The position numbers and the translations under genes were made by a program. A stretch of DNA of 64,000 nucleotides from Romanomermis culicivorax (Eukaryota; Nematoda; Enoplea; Mermithida; Mermithidae), in the NCBI GenBank assembly GCA_963922205.1, contig CAWUHX010000013.1:806001-870000 (forward strand), in the 5' to 3' direction. The stretch's first letter is position 1; every line of letters starts with the position of its first letter. Below, piece after piece: positions 49,909-61,377 of the stretch. Under the pieces are notes generated by a model. That model had not been told where the DNA came from and ran no database searches. It saw nothing but the letters and a program-made list of their open reading frames with translations.

Positions 49909-52446
49909 ACTCAGAAAATTGAGTTTTAAAAGGCTAAAACCGACGCAAATCGGATGATATACAAGAAAACCAGCTTTTGATGGTTTCCCCCATAAAATTA
50001 AGTTAATCCATTGTTTTTAGAATGAGCAACCAACAATTTATCTGTGCGACCAAATTTTTCCTTAAGTTACGCATTGCAACCTGGCCTGTGCAAGAAAAAA
50101 AACCTGCAAGCTAGCTTGCAACGTGCAACTCACGGCAAAAAATTGGTCGCACAGAAAAATTTTTGGTTGCTCACTCGGACATTGATCTGCTGATGTGATG
50201 ATTGTTTAATCACTTTCAAGTACCAAAAGTTAATGTTAACGAAAGTCGGACTTATTAAGAACTGCAAAAAGATTTTCTGAAATTATTCGTGAAAGGTTTT
50301 GACTTTCGTCAAAAACGGTACAAGATCAAACATTTATTCAGAATAGGTTGATGTTCCAAAACTATGAGCATAAACTAGGTCGATATTTTTAAACCGCGCA
50401 CTAAAAATAATGAAGTTGCAAATAAATTGAAGCGCCGGAAAATTTTCAGCCTTTCCCATTTGAAAACGATTAAAAATGCATATTCGGACAGGAAACTCTA
50501 TAACCCCGGACAAATTTGGTTGCATAGCCCAAAATTTGGTTGGTGTGTGCAAAAATAAAAAACTGTGCTTACAGGTAATGTTGATGCGCGTCAGTTTTAG
50601 ACTTTTTACATTAACTTTTAATCGTATTTCTAATAAAATAGAGCAAATTTATTAATTTTAATGTGAGCAATCAAAAAATGTTTCTGTGTAACCACTCGAA
50701 GTTGCTCATGGCAACTTAGCCTGTGCAAAAAAGCGTAGTGATATAACGTACCTGTAAGATCTCTGATCAGTCAGGGGGGGGAGGATAAACCCCAGCATTT
50801 TGGAAAAAATCCTGGGGGTCCCGAAAAAACCGAAAATTTCGAAATTTTCTCAAAAACGGCCTGAAAATGCTGTTTTTGGCCGATTTTTTCGACTTTTAGG
50901 TGTTAAATCCGGTCGAGTTGGCTAAAGCGCCCCCCCCCCAACCTCCACCTAATTCCAACGAGACAAATGGATCGCAACACTCGCTTCAAAAAGCGATAGC
51001 CACTTTTTTGTTTTAGGGGGAAAATGGGGGAGCAACATTTTTTGACGAGCGACGATTAGCGACAGGCTGAGGTCGTACGCACAACAAAAGATTTATGATG
51101 TTCAACAGGCGCGTGTGAAGAAAAGAAGAACAAAGGGACACAACACAATGAACATGATATTGTGGGCCTAGGACGGAAACCAAGGTAAGATACAGTAGGA
51201 ATGTACAATAGAACAATTTGTTGTCTATAGTAGATTGTAGGAAGTCTTAAAGATGATTTAAAAATTTAAATTAAAAATTGTTGAATGATAAACTGAAAAA
51301 TGTTTTTTAATTGGTTTTATTTTTACGTTTTTCAGGACAGAAAAATTGACATCTCTGCCACATTTTTTGACTACAAATTTACGTGACTTCGAACTTGAAA
51401 ATTTAAATTTTATTTTCAATTTTCACGAATTAAGGGGTGTAAAAACACGGAAAGAATTTGAAGAAGGTCAAAAACACTCGAATAAAGCATCCATGAGCAA
51501 TTTTAATCGAAAAAACGACTTGAGGAAAATGTGGAAAAATTTTTGACCCCTTTCTCCATTTGGGGAAAAGGCCGGCAGGGAAACAGTGACTTCAAGTTTT
51601 TTGCATCATATCATAAACGACTTTTTCACAGAAATTTGTTGATTGCCAGAAAGAAACGCTCAAATTTTTTTGTGCCAAAACAAGACACCAGGCTTCTCAG
51701 GAAAAATAAAACAGTATGTAGTAAAAACAGTAAATATGGATAATTTAAAGACAAGTAAATACATGATAGCTTTTATTCCTTTTAACAATGGAAAATTTTA
51801 ATCTTTTTCATTTAGTAAGTAGGTTTTATTAAAATTTGAAAAAATTTTGAAAATAGTTACAATTTTACATGTCCAAAAGCAAGGTTCCAGGCGATTACGT
51901 GCGTGCATATTATTTGTAAGCTTCTCTATGTGTTTCTCCCCCCTGTTTAGGGATTTTCTCAAAGAAACAATATGGCAATTTTTTGCTCGTGGAAAAATTA
52001 GGATTTTTCTCTGGTGTCGATTCTATTTTTCTCCCTTTTCGTTTATTGCCAAAGTGCATGCGGTATTCCTGTGCAAATTTAGGAGAGGTCATTCTTTTAT
52101 GAGGTCATAATTTATGCATGCGGCTGTTCTTTGGAAACTAAAGCAGTAGGGAAATAGTAGTGGTAGTGGGCTAAAAAATCAATGCAGTGTGACTGCCTTG
52201 TATAACAGTTTTTTCTTTCATATCCAAAGAACAACAGATCTCTTTCTCCATTCCAATTGTCCACCCGAAAGTTCTCTACGACCCAATACTATTTCCATAC
52301 TGCTTTGGTTTCCAAAGGAGAACAGCCGTGCGCATAAATTATGGCCTCATAAAAGAATGACCTCTCCTAAATATGCACAGGAATACTGCATGCACTTTTA
52401 GGAATAAACGAAAAGGGGGAAAAATAGAATCGACACCAGAGAAAAA

Positions 52447-53393
52447 GATTGGGATGCAGAAGCGCTACCTAGTACACGAGCGCTACCTTGTGCACAAGCG
52501 CTACCTAGTGCACGAGCGCTACCGTAGTCACAAGCGCTACCAAATTAGAAAAAAACGCCATATACACTTTGTGTTGAAAGTGGTTTTATCATGCATCGTG
52601 TTTATAAAACAATGACGGTTGGACAAAAAAATGGTCCTGTTCAACAACAAAATCCGAAAATCCTACAAAAAAAAATCCACAGAAATGGTGATCAATGCGA
52701 CCACCCTGTTACAATAACAAAATGCGGCACACTTCATGTTATTGTCGACATGGTATTCCAGTACAAAACAATGTTTTATGCAAAAAATCTGGACAATGAC
52801 CTAATGAAGACGGTAATAGTAATAAAATCCTCAAATCATAGACATAAGTTCAGGAATCAGAAAAAGCAAGATACCAGACCAGACAGCATTCCTTTACTCG
52901 CATCGTACACAATGGACGCGGAAAAATGTCTTAAGTATTAAATTTAAAAAATCGACGGTTCAATGCGATTATGTCAATTTAGATAATCGTATTCACAATG
53001 CACGCTTGAATTTTATTCAAATAACGGGTGATCTTTGGCAGATCAATAATTTTGATGTCAATGCTTCACAAGTTGATGTTTTAAATTTTTTTATGCACAA
53101 AATTCATCATTTTTTGTGTTATATGCGTCATTTAGTGGTTAAAAAATTACGTTTTGTTTTTTGTGATGATAACTTGTAAGATATAATATGAAAAAATTGA
53201 TTCATGATCGTCCCTGTTTTTGTGATGAATGCAGATGCAAAACGAGTGCGAAAATTCCGCTTCAACACACAACGTATATAGGAAATTTTTTCCAATTTGG
53301 TAGCGCTTCTGACTATGGTAGCGCTCGTGCACTAGGTAGCGCTCGTGTACTAGGTAGCGCACGTGCACTAGGTAGCGCTCGTGCACCATACCC
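52447..53393 (+). mobile_element. 947-bp unidentified cassette, copy A
   Basis: Inserted in the palindrome's right arm with GAGAAAAA on both sides (52439-52446, 53394-53401). The opposite arm keeps the empty site near 51995-52015. Each end carries about five 18-bp units in inverted orientation (AGCGCTACCTAGTGCACG), alternating the palindromes AGCGCT and GTGCAC. Between them lie two coding-like stretches. One runs from about 52610 to 53179, broken by at least one frameshift, and contains KCGTLHVIVDMVFQ and, in another frame, FIQITGDLWQINNFDV. The second starts at ATG 53188 (MKKLIHDRPCFCDECRCKT) only 9 bp later and runs into the repeat array. I do not recognise either product. Confidence 0.7.
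52461..52549 (+). repeat. 18-bp tandem array, left end of cassette A
   Basis: Five units of about GCGCTACCTAGTGCACGA. Matching arrays: 53302-53386, 54747-54832 and 55590-55672. Confidence 0.8.
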
Positions 53394-53732
53394 GAGAAAA
53401 ATCCTTCCTTCTCCACGAGCGAAAAATGTCTATATTGTTTCTTTGAGGAAATCCCTTAACTGGGGGAGAAACACGTAGAGAAGCTTTAAACAATATGCAT
53501 GCACATAATCGCCCGAAACCTTGCTTTTCAACATGTAAAATTGAAATTATTTTCAACATTTTTTCAAATTTTTATAAAACCTACTTTCTAATTGAAAAGA
53601 TTGAAATTTTCATTGTCGAAAGGAACAAAAACTATCATGTATTTACTTGCCTTTAAATTATCCATATTTACTGTAACATGCAGTAACATTTTACAACATG
53701 CTTTTTCCAGAGAAGCCTGGTGTCCAAACTAA

Positions 53733-54041
53733 GCATTAGGGACGAAGTGTTAGCCCTCTTTTGATTGGCCGAAATTACCACCCCCTTGTTGATTGGTCAA
53801 AATTTTTGAGATGTCGAAAATGCATTATATGCATTTTAAATGGTTTTAACTAACAACTTCATTTGGAAGAGCCTCAACAGCACTGCGCCCTTCGTGCGCA
53901 GCTGCTGTACCCTAAGCCTAAGCCTAAGGAAAATTCTAAAGGAAAAATTAATGAAAAATACATATTAGGCGAAAAACCGTCTGGGGGGGGGGCGGTAATT
54001 TCGGCCAATCAGAAGAGGGCTAACACTTCGTCCCTAATGCT
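53733..54041. mobile_element. About 310-bp TIR element with telomere-like module
   Basis: About 55-bp terminal inverted repeats (AGCATTAGGGACGAAGTGTT inward from the left; exact complement at the right, TCGTCCCTAATGCT). TA flanks both ends. The interior has a GC hairpin followed by CCTAAGCCTAAGCCTAAGG (53910-53928). It is inserted in the right arm of the palindrome. Confidence 0.75.
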
Positions 54042-54733
54042 TAGTGTTGCCCGACACTGGTAGTGTTTGTTTTAGCACAATAAAATTTGAAAAGTCACAA
54101 AAAATTTTGAGCGTTTCTGGCAATCGACACATTTCTGTGAAAAAGTCATTTATGATATGCAAAAAACTTGGAGTCTGTTTTTCCCCATCAGTCTTTTTTC
54201 CGGATGGAGTAGGGGTCAAAAATTTTCTTCACATTTTCCCCAAGTCGTTTTTTCAGTTATGAATGCTCATAGATGCTTTATTTAAGTGTTTTTGAGCTTC
54301 TTCAAACCTTCTTGTGTTTTTAGACCCATTAATTCATGAAAATCGAGGGAAAAATTTAAATTTTCAAGTTTGAGGTCACGTAAATTTTTAGTCAAAAAAT
54401 GTGGAAACAATATCAATTTTTCTGTCTGGAAAATACATAAAAATAAAACCCATCAAAAAACAATTTCCTGTTTATCGTTCAACAATTTTCAAATCAACCT
54501 TAGGACTTCCTACAATCTACTATAGACAACAAATTGTTCTATTGTATACATTCCTACTGTATATTACCGTGGCTTTCGTCCTCGGCACTCACTATTATGT
54601 TTGTCGCGCCGCGTCCCTTTGTTCTTTGTTTCATCGCACGCGCCTGATGAGCATCATAAATCTTTTGTTGTGCGTACGACCTCAACCTGTCGCTAATCGT
54701 CGCTCGTCAGAAAATGTTGCTCCTCCATTTTCC

Positions 54734-55685
54734 CGGGTAAGGTGTACGAGCGCTACCTAGTGCACGAGCGCTACCTAGTACACGAGCGCTATCTAGTGCA
54801 CGAGCGCTACCATAGTCAGAAGCGCTACCAAATTGGAAAAAATTTCTTATATACGTTGCGTGTTGAAGAAGAATTTTCGCACTCGTTTTGCATCTGCATT
54901 CATCACAAAAATAGGGACGATTATGAATCAATTTTTTCATATTATATCTTACAAGTTATCATCACAAAAAACAAAACGCAATTTTCTAACCACTAAATGA
55001 CGCATATAACACAAAAATGAGGAATTTTGTGCATTAAAAAATTTAAAACATCAACTTGTGAAGCATTGACATCAAAATTATTGATCTGCCAAAGATCACC
55101 CGTAATTTGAACAAAATTCAAGCGTGCATTGTGAATACGATTATCTAAATTGGCATAATCGCGTTGAACTATCGATTTTTTAAATTTAATACTTAAGACA
55201 ATTTTCCGTGTCCATAGTGTACGATGCGAGTAAAGGAATGCTGTCTGGTCTAGTATCTTGTTTTTTTCTGATTCCTAAACTTATGTCTATGATTTGATGA
55301 TATTATTACTATCACCGTCTTCATTAGATCATTGTCCAGATTTTTTGCATAAAACATTGTTTTGCACTGGAATACCATGTCGACAATAACATGAAGTGTG
55401 CCGCATTTTGTTATTGTAACAGGGTGGTCGCATCGATGACCATTTCTGTGGATTTTATTTTTTTGTAGGATTTTCGGATTTTGTTATTGAGCAGGACCAT
55501 TTTGTTGTCCAACCATCATTGTTTTATAGACACGATGTATGATAAAACCACTTTCAACACAAAGTGTATACGGCGTTTTTTTTCTAATTTGGTAGCGCTT
55601 GTGACTACGGTAGCGCTCGTGCACTAGGTAGCGCTTGTGCACAAGGTAGCGCTCGTGTACTAGGTAGCGCTTCTGCATCCCAATC
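54734..55685 (-). mobile_element. 952-bp unidentified cassette, copy B (inverted)
   Basis: The reverse of cassette A over its whole length, with the same terminal 18-bp arrays and the same internal coding-like stretches. The minus strand gives MKKLIHNRPYFCDECRCKT at 54940 and the HRVYKTMMVGQQNG region at about 55500. Its frame has different disruptions from copy A (an early TAA after GPAQ). Flanks are CATTTTCC on both sides (54726-54733, 55686-55693). The empty site is in the left arm near 51015-51030. Confidence 0.7.
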
Positions 55686-55844
55686 CATTTTCCCCCTACA
55701 ACAAAAAAGTGGCTATCGCTTTTTGAAGCGAGTGTTGCGATCCATTTGTCCCCTACTGTATGTGATATAACCGATAATTTCGTTCGCTGGCTAAAACTGA
55801 GAAATCGAACGAAATACTTTAGAATATAGATAATTTTATTCAGA

Positions 55845-56542
55845 ATGGCGTCCAGAATCGTAACTACTCGAGTGTCCAATAGTTTCAAGCCAATATTATC
55901 GTCCACCCCGGAAGAATGCAGACGCAATGTATTGAAAGCCTACAAACTATGGATGAGAAAAATGGCTATATTCATCCATTATTACGAATTAGAACGGCAA
56001 CCCTATGAAATCAGAATTGCCTTCAAACGGTAAAATTTAGTTTTCGTTGTACGAGATACATAAATATTGTTGAATAATGTATTCAAATCTAGAAACTTTT
56101 GAATAGGTTATCGAATTTCTTACCTTCTGCATTCTAGCCAATCATGAATTAAGCAACTTAGTAGTACCCAAAAGATACTTGTCAACTCATCGTCCCTCTT
56201 TGCCATCTACATTTTGTTGCAGTGAAGGAAAAGACTTCTCTGAAACTTGTTGCAAACACCAGTTAATTTCGTACGTTTGAAAAATTCCGTGGTCTTTCTT
56301 ATTTTTGTATTAGTGTGTATGCGATAAATTTTTCTACGCGTTTCAGTTTATGGACAAAGAACTCTCACCTCACGGACCCTCGCGCTATTGACCGCGTCGT
56401 TAACGAAGCTAAACTCGAATATGAAGAAATTAATCATTTCGTCACACCTAAGCATAGCGCCCTAAATCGTTTATTCAGCACCGAACATATAGAGCCTAAG
56501 CCGACGGACTTTTTGTCTAAGTTTTTCCTTGGAAGAAAATAA
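55845..56542 (+). CDS. NDUFA6: NADH dehydrogenase 1 alpha subcomplex subunit 6, two exons
   Basis: Accessory LYR-family subunit of mitochondrial complex I, placed at the peripheral arm. Exons 55845-56029 and 56347-56542, phase-consistent, 126 residues (human about 128). Family landmarks: SFKPILSSTPEECRRNVLKA near the N-terminus, then YKLWMRK, where the LYR tripeptide is AYK. WTKNSHLTDPRAID matches the MKNAHVTDPR block, and the C-terminus KPTDFLSKFFLGRK matches PKDFLSKFYVG. The start ATG lies about 95 bp past the edge of the 4.8-kb palindrome, so its promoter is either very short or within that repeat. The COA1-like gene follows 320 bp downstream on the same strand. Confidence 0.92.
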
Positions 56543-56861
56543 AAATCCTACAATTTTTTAGCGTTCGTTTTTGCTGTAGCTAGTATAATATCTAAGTTAA
56601 TTGTTCGCTATGGTAAGAAAAATCATAACTCTAAATATTTAGATTATAGTTTTGGTATTTAGAATCTTCAAAATTAGTTCTGAAAATAAACTTTCGCCTC
56701 TGTATATTTTTCGTGTCATCTTACATTAGCATCGTTCTCATTATCTAACAATCATGAGAATCGATTGCGTATTACATCTCTGTATAGAGATTCTCGAATT
56801 AAACCACGTGCCCCGTTGAACTGCTTTGTAAAGTCACTATTGTTTTTCAGGAGATTCAGCG

Positions 56862-58528
56862 ATGGTGGGAATGAAGGCTTTAGTATTTACGGCGTCAATC
56901 AGCGGCGTGGCAGGCTGTCTTTTCATGCGCATTTCCTATGGTCGAATGGAAGGTACGGGCAGGTAATCGCGTCATGTTGGTAGTTATTCATGGTTTTACT
57001 ATGTATGTTCGGCTGGTTATGATGGATCATATGAAGAAGTTCTCCGGCATGATTAAAGCGCTTGTGTAGTCGAAAAAAAACTTGAAAATGTTCGATTTCT
57101 AAAATTTAAATATTTTTATGTTTGGGCGAAATTCGTTCTTTCATCAGAGCATCTCGAGTTTCGCAGGACCAGAAAATTTCTTAACGCACTCTTCAGGTAC
57201 ACTTTGAACGGAAAGTATTCCTCAGGTCACGTTTTTCGACGAAAACCTCACCAAGTTACGGCACTCGTCTTTTCGCGTAGGAAGCCTCTTATAAAACTAT
57301 TGGCTGACACTTGTTTTCATGGAAATCGTTGACCTATAGTACTCCAGCGACCATGGGTGTTTATTTTTTTTTGTATTCTCCTTTCCTGTTGCAGCTAAAA
57401 TCTTATCCTCACCAGCCTACAAGTTCGCAGTCGATTTTTTGGAGGAGCATGATATGGCTCAAGACGCGTTAGGACCGCCAATAATTTACGGTCGTCCAGC
57501 TTGTTGCGATAATAAACTCAATGTCGTCAATGCAGAAAAGTGCAGGGTTAGAGATTCACTTTCTGACTTTTGAGAGGCTCGAGTTGATAAGACAGTTATG
57601 AATTTGAATTTTTGAAATATTGACCCGGAATTCGAAACGGCTTCCAAATCACTGCACGGAAAATGGTCCACGATTTAAATTTTAGTCGATAATGTTGTCT
57701 TTCTTGGTAAATTATCCTGATCCGTTTCTAACTCTTGCCTTTCTCGTAGCTGGTTTCTCTTTCTTTTCCTTACAAGTAACGGCAATCATTTGCTGTTTAT
57801 ATTTTTTAAAGATCACAATTCCCGTGCATGGTGAATTGGACAATGGATCGGTAGTTATCCACTATAAACAGTCTGTGGTCGACGGAAGGAAGTTTCCCGT
57901 TGTTCTCAGCAAGTAATTTGAATTCTTATTAGACGTTTACGTCGAAGGAATATATTTTTTGTGAAGTTTTTACATGCAGCTTTTTCAGCTTTTCATATTC
58001 CACGACAATTTGTTTTCCGTTCCATGGAATATTGGTCGTTGATTAGTCTGTTCATTTTGAAGTGGAAGTCGCAGCGATAACAGTTTTGGTAGTCATGAGC
58101 TCTCTTTTTATCTGCAGTTACTGAAACCCTGAAAGCAATAATGAAAAAAATTTATGGAATCGTTTCGACTACGCGACTACTCCCACTTCAAAATGGAGAT
58201 ATGCTTTTATAGAATGCCTGCAGAATGAAAAAAGACGAAAATGTGTACTGGCATGAAAATAGCATTTATCGTAAAACTTGAAAAATTCCTGAGATTATTT
58301 GAGTGGTCTAACAAGTCAACAATTTTCAGTTGAATATGGTCTGTGGTTTAGCAGAAAATGACAAAAATATCGAATATTATTTAGTTCTCCGGTTTCAATG
58401 ATTTCAAGAACAATCCTTTAGTATAGGGTTATCGCACTTGTTAATTTTTCAGACCTTGCATCCGTTCGGTCGAACTTTTGCTCGAAAAAGCCCAAAAACG
58501 TGTCACAATATATGAGGATACCGGCTAA
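56862..58528 (+). CDS. COA1-like cytochrome c oxidase assembly factor, four exons
   Basis: COA1 family proteins are inner-membrane factors for assembly of respiratory complex IV (and complex I in mammals). Exons 56862-56952, 57395-57546, 57812-57912 and 58453-58528 join in phase to 139 residues (human COA1 146). Residues 4-24 form one membrane anchor (ALVFTASISGVAGCLF). Then come SPAYKFAVDFLEEH and AQDALGPPI, which match YKLAVEQLQSH and QEALGPPL in COA1, ITIPVHGELDNGSVVIHY (IPV block), and SVELLLEKAQKRVTIYEDTG at the C-terminus. The exon 3 frame meets a stop 2 bp past the donor, so reading without splicing would miss exon 4. A 5' non-coding exon is possible: TTTTTCAG precedes the ATG by 12 bp. 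Confidence 0.75.
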
Positions 58529-59127
58529 ATCGGGCAGCGACATGATATTTGTGGAAAGTTTTATAGTTATTCGGAATTTTTTGACATTATATCGCCAGAG
58601 TAAATCCTTTTCGCAACTGTATGTCGATCGTCCTCAAAGGCAAAAATACGATTAGTCTATGTTGTAGATTATATCAGTGCGGGAAACGGGGCAAAGTGTG
58701 GAAAATGAATTTCCTCGAGACAACCAGTCTAAATATAATGTTTTCATAGTAATGTAAGTTTTCTTAAAAATTCACTTTCATTTGTTATCATCGGTACTAT
58801 ATCCTATAGTTCGTTCCAATTGAAATGTTTCGAGTGGAAATCAAGCACTACTTCTATTATCTCTCATAGGGATTAAACATGTCACATAGTGGTGAATGAG
58901 CGTATTCAACTAACATTTAACCATCCTTTACAGTAGTCTTTTGACCACAGTGTCAATTTTTGTCATTTTCTGCTTAAAAACGGACTGTAGAATATACAAA
59001 AATACGGCAAGCCGTTTAATTCAATGCTCGTGCACGAAATTTCTCACAGGCAGTGGATATAGAAAAAAATGAAGCTCAGCGCTGCACCTCCGTTTATTTT
59101 GAAATTGATGCTATGATTTATTTAGAA
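58529..59127. other. COA1-like 3' flank
   Basis: AT-rich, no gene or bounded repeat seen. Confidence 0.3.
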
Positions 59128-59135
59128 CCTATGAG

Positions 59136-59515
59136 CATACATGCACGTGCGGAGGGTTTTGACCCCCAGCAGATTCTTGCTGACCCCCAGCAGATTTAAG
59201 TTCACCAACAATGGTTGGAAAGATGACTGAGGAAAATGAGCAAGAGAGTAGAGAAAGTCGTCATGAAAATGGAAATGATGCTGTAGTTTGACAATTTTTC
59301 TAACTTGATTCCAAAAAAGTAGCATGAAAACTTTAAAAAGTGCTGTCTAAGCAAATAATTTCACTCATCTGACTAATATAGGTTGAATATAGGCTGCTTG
59401 GATGTTAGAAGACTTTCTGAGACCTTTTTTTCGTTATCAAGAACGGAAAAACTTTTTGTATTCCATTCCCTGTCCTGGCTGACCCCCAGCAGAATCTCTG
59501 TGCTGTGCATGTATG
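59136..59515. mobile_element. 380-bp CATACATGCAC MITE with 8-bp TSD
   Basis: Ends CATACATGCAC and GTGCATGTATG are exact complements, and CCTATGAG is duplicated perfectly on both sides (59128-59135, 59516-59523). Subterminal GACCCCCAGCAGA words occur at both ends. Full-length relative at 15496-15879. Confidence 0.85.
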
Positions 59516-59664
59516 CCTATGAGCACATGGGTTCTAAATTTAAAGGATCCGTCGATGCCTTTTTCACGTAACTTATCTCGTTTTTATGCAAGTCTGCATT
59601 TTTATGCAAGTCTGATATTGTCACATTAACTGAAATTGGGAGCCATGTCACGTTAACAAATAGG

Positions 59665-61376
59665 TGTCACAGTGATGGGAAGAGACCCATACCGTATTTC
59701 CTAGGAAATAGGGTCATGACACTGTGAGTGACATGCTGTGACCCCGTTGGGTGGCTCTGTTAAGTATTCAGTTCGGGAACCTAACCCAGCTGGTACTACT
59801 ACAGGAAAACCTAAAGTGTACCTCGGCCTTGTCCTAGGGTTCTGCTGTAGAATAATGGACAACGCGGCCGGGTCATGGGTGGCAATCCCTAGTTCTCATT
59901 CACTGAGAATGAGGGACTGTGCCATTCATGGAATGGCTTACTGTAGGGGACCCAATTGTAAACCTAAATCCCCTTATCAGCCCTGACCTTAAGGGTTCAA
60001 GGGCTGTTCTAACTGAGGGTGCTCTCAAGGGGAAACAGGCTTAAGGAGGATTCCCACAAATATACCCTCAACAATAATTACCCCTGAGAAGACTCACCTA
60101 GTCCTCTTCTCAAAGTACTCCGCGCTGGGTGATGGGTTCAAGGGTTGCAGGCGGGTCCTAGAGACAATGGGGAGTGGGTACAGGAGTCCGAAACTATTCG
60201 GCGTGGAGGGTCAACTGATACCGGTTGGCAGACGATGGTACAAATGTTCCTTGGGGGAGGTGACAGGGATCTGTAATCAACGGGCGACAAGGTATACTCC
60301 TAAAGTCGGGATACGGTAACATAGATGCAAGAGGCACCATAGGCGAATATGTAAATTTATTGAAGGAGGTGATGGATGCAGACAAATATGCAAATTTGAT
60401 ATAATAAGATGCTGACGAACACCGAGGCGCAAGCTAAAACGCAGAGAGACAATTAGGCCCAAAAATGAGTGCAAAACTAAAGAAACAAGCCCTTCTAAAG
60501 GGCCCCATAAACCTACAGTATGCCTTGGGCGGAGCTAAGACACACCCAAGCTAACTTCTACAGCCAAAATCGCTGCAGAAGATGCCTATGGTCACATAGA
60601 CATTTTCTAGTTCACTGCGTTAAACATTGGGGCGAGTTTCAATCTCCATGCTAAACATATGAATGTCATTTAGAGAGAATTTCCAACTAGGCATTTCACG
60701 TTGTGGAACATCGCTAGTTTTTGCTGATAAGAGGTGCACTCACGTGACATTGGGCGAAATTCGTCGGCACGTGACACGGTGGTCCTTCGAAAAAGGGCGT
60801 CCTCATCCTTGTGTTGTCGAGGTTTATGGGGCATATCTGTGGAGGTCGATCGTCCAAGTGGAAGTGACGGCGGGTGGTCAATGGTCCAATGGTTTTTTGG
60901 TGTGTTCTGGCTCGTGGAGTTGTGTCAATGATGTATGGAGTTGCTGACGCCAGTTGATCCATATGTAATGTGTGGAGTTGCTATTTGTCGACTGATCTGT
61001 GAGATCTATAATGAGATCAAAAGAAAAAATTTTATGGGCGAGATGCAGGCTATCGCACAGATGCGCCTGTGATAAGAAGCAATACCCTAGTTTAGATTCA
61101 TTGATCGCTGCTCATTCTCTTCTTTTCACTGATGATCCAGCATGGAACAAGAGTGGGTATTCTGTGAGGGGCCCGGCGGTCCTTCGAAAAAGGACATCCT
61201 CGTCCGTAAGGTGGACAAAAGAAGAGAAGAGCTACTTGATTACGGGTCGGAGACCTCTGCATCAAGATGTGGGTCAATGAGATCTCGATTTATTCATGGA
61301 ATCAACAAAGGTGCCGTCTCAACTACCTGTGAAGTGGAAGGTAACTCCTCTGCTTCACCTAGTTGATCAGGTGACA
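59665..61376 (-). mobile_element. Candidate 3' LTR of the Ty3/gypsy element
   Basis: Begins TGTCACAGTG and ends CAGGTGACA, a short inverted TGTCAC/GTGACA as in LTRs. It directly follows the end of the integrase frame (stop at 61378). Base composition is clearly less AT-rich than the surroundings. A local direct repeat of about 32 bp (GGTCCTTCGAAAAAGG core) occurs at about 60776 and 61166. The partner LTR would be beyond the window, so this is unverified. Confidence 0.4.
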
Positions 61377-61377
61377 C

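Larger units (their letters stand above)
50962..55750. repeat. 4.8-kb imperfect palindrome with ~1.2-kb arms
   Basis: The left arm, about 50962-52160, recurs inverted at about 52284-55750. Matching landmarks include GACAAATGGATCGCAACACT (left) with its complement at 55731-55750, GTCGTACGCACAACAAAAGA with its complement near 54680, and GACCTCTCCTAAAT near 52360 against 52085. The right arm is longer only because three insertions lie in it (52447-53393, about 53733-54041, 54734-55685). The loop is about 120 bp. This is a foldback-type element or an inverted duplication. Confidence 0.8.

Noticed and set aside
52461-55672. 18-bp repeat arrays as CRISPR
   Set aside because: Units are directly tandem with no unique spacers, and the setting is a eukaryotic genome.
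59738-59986. 82-codon plus-strand frame as a gene
   Set aside because: It lies in the candidate LTR, has no recognisable domain and no splice context.
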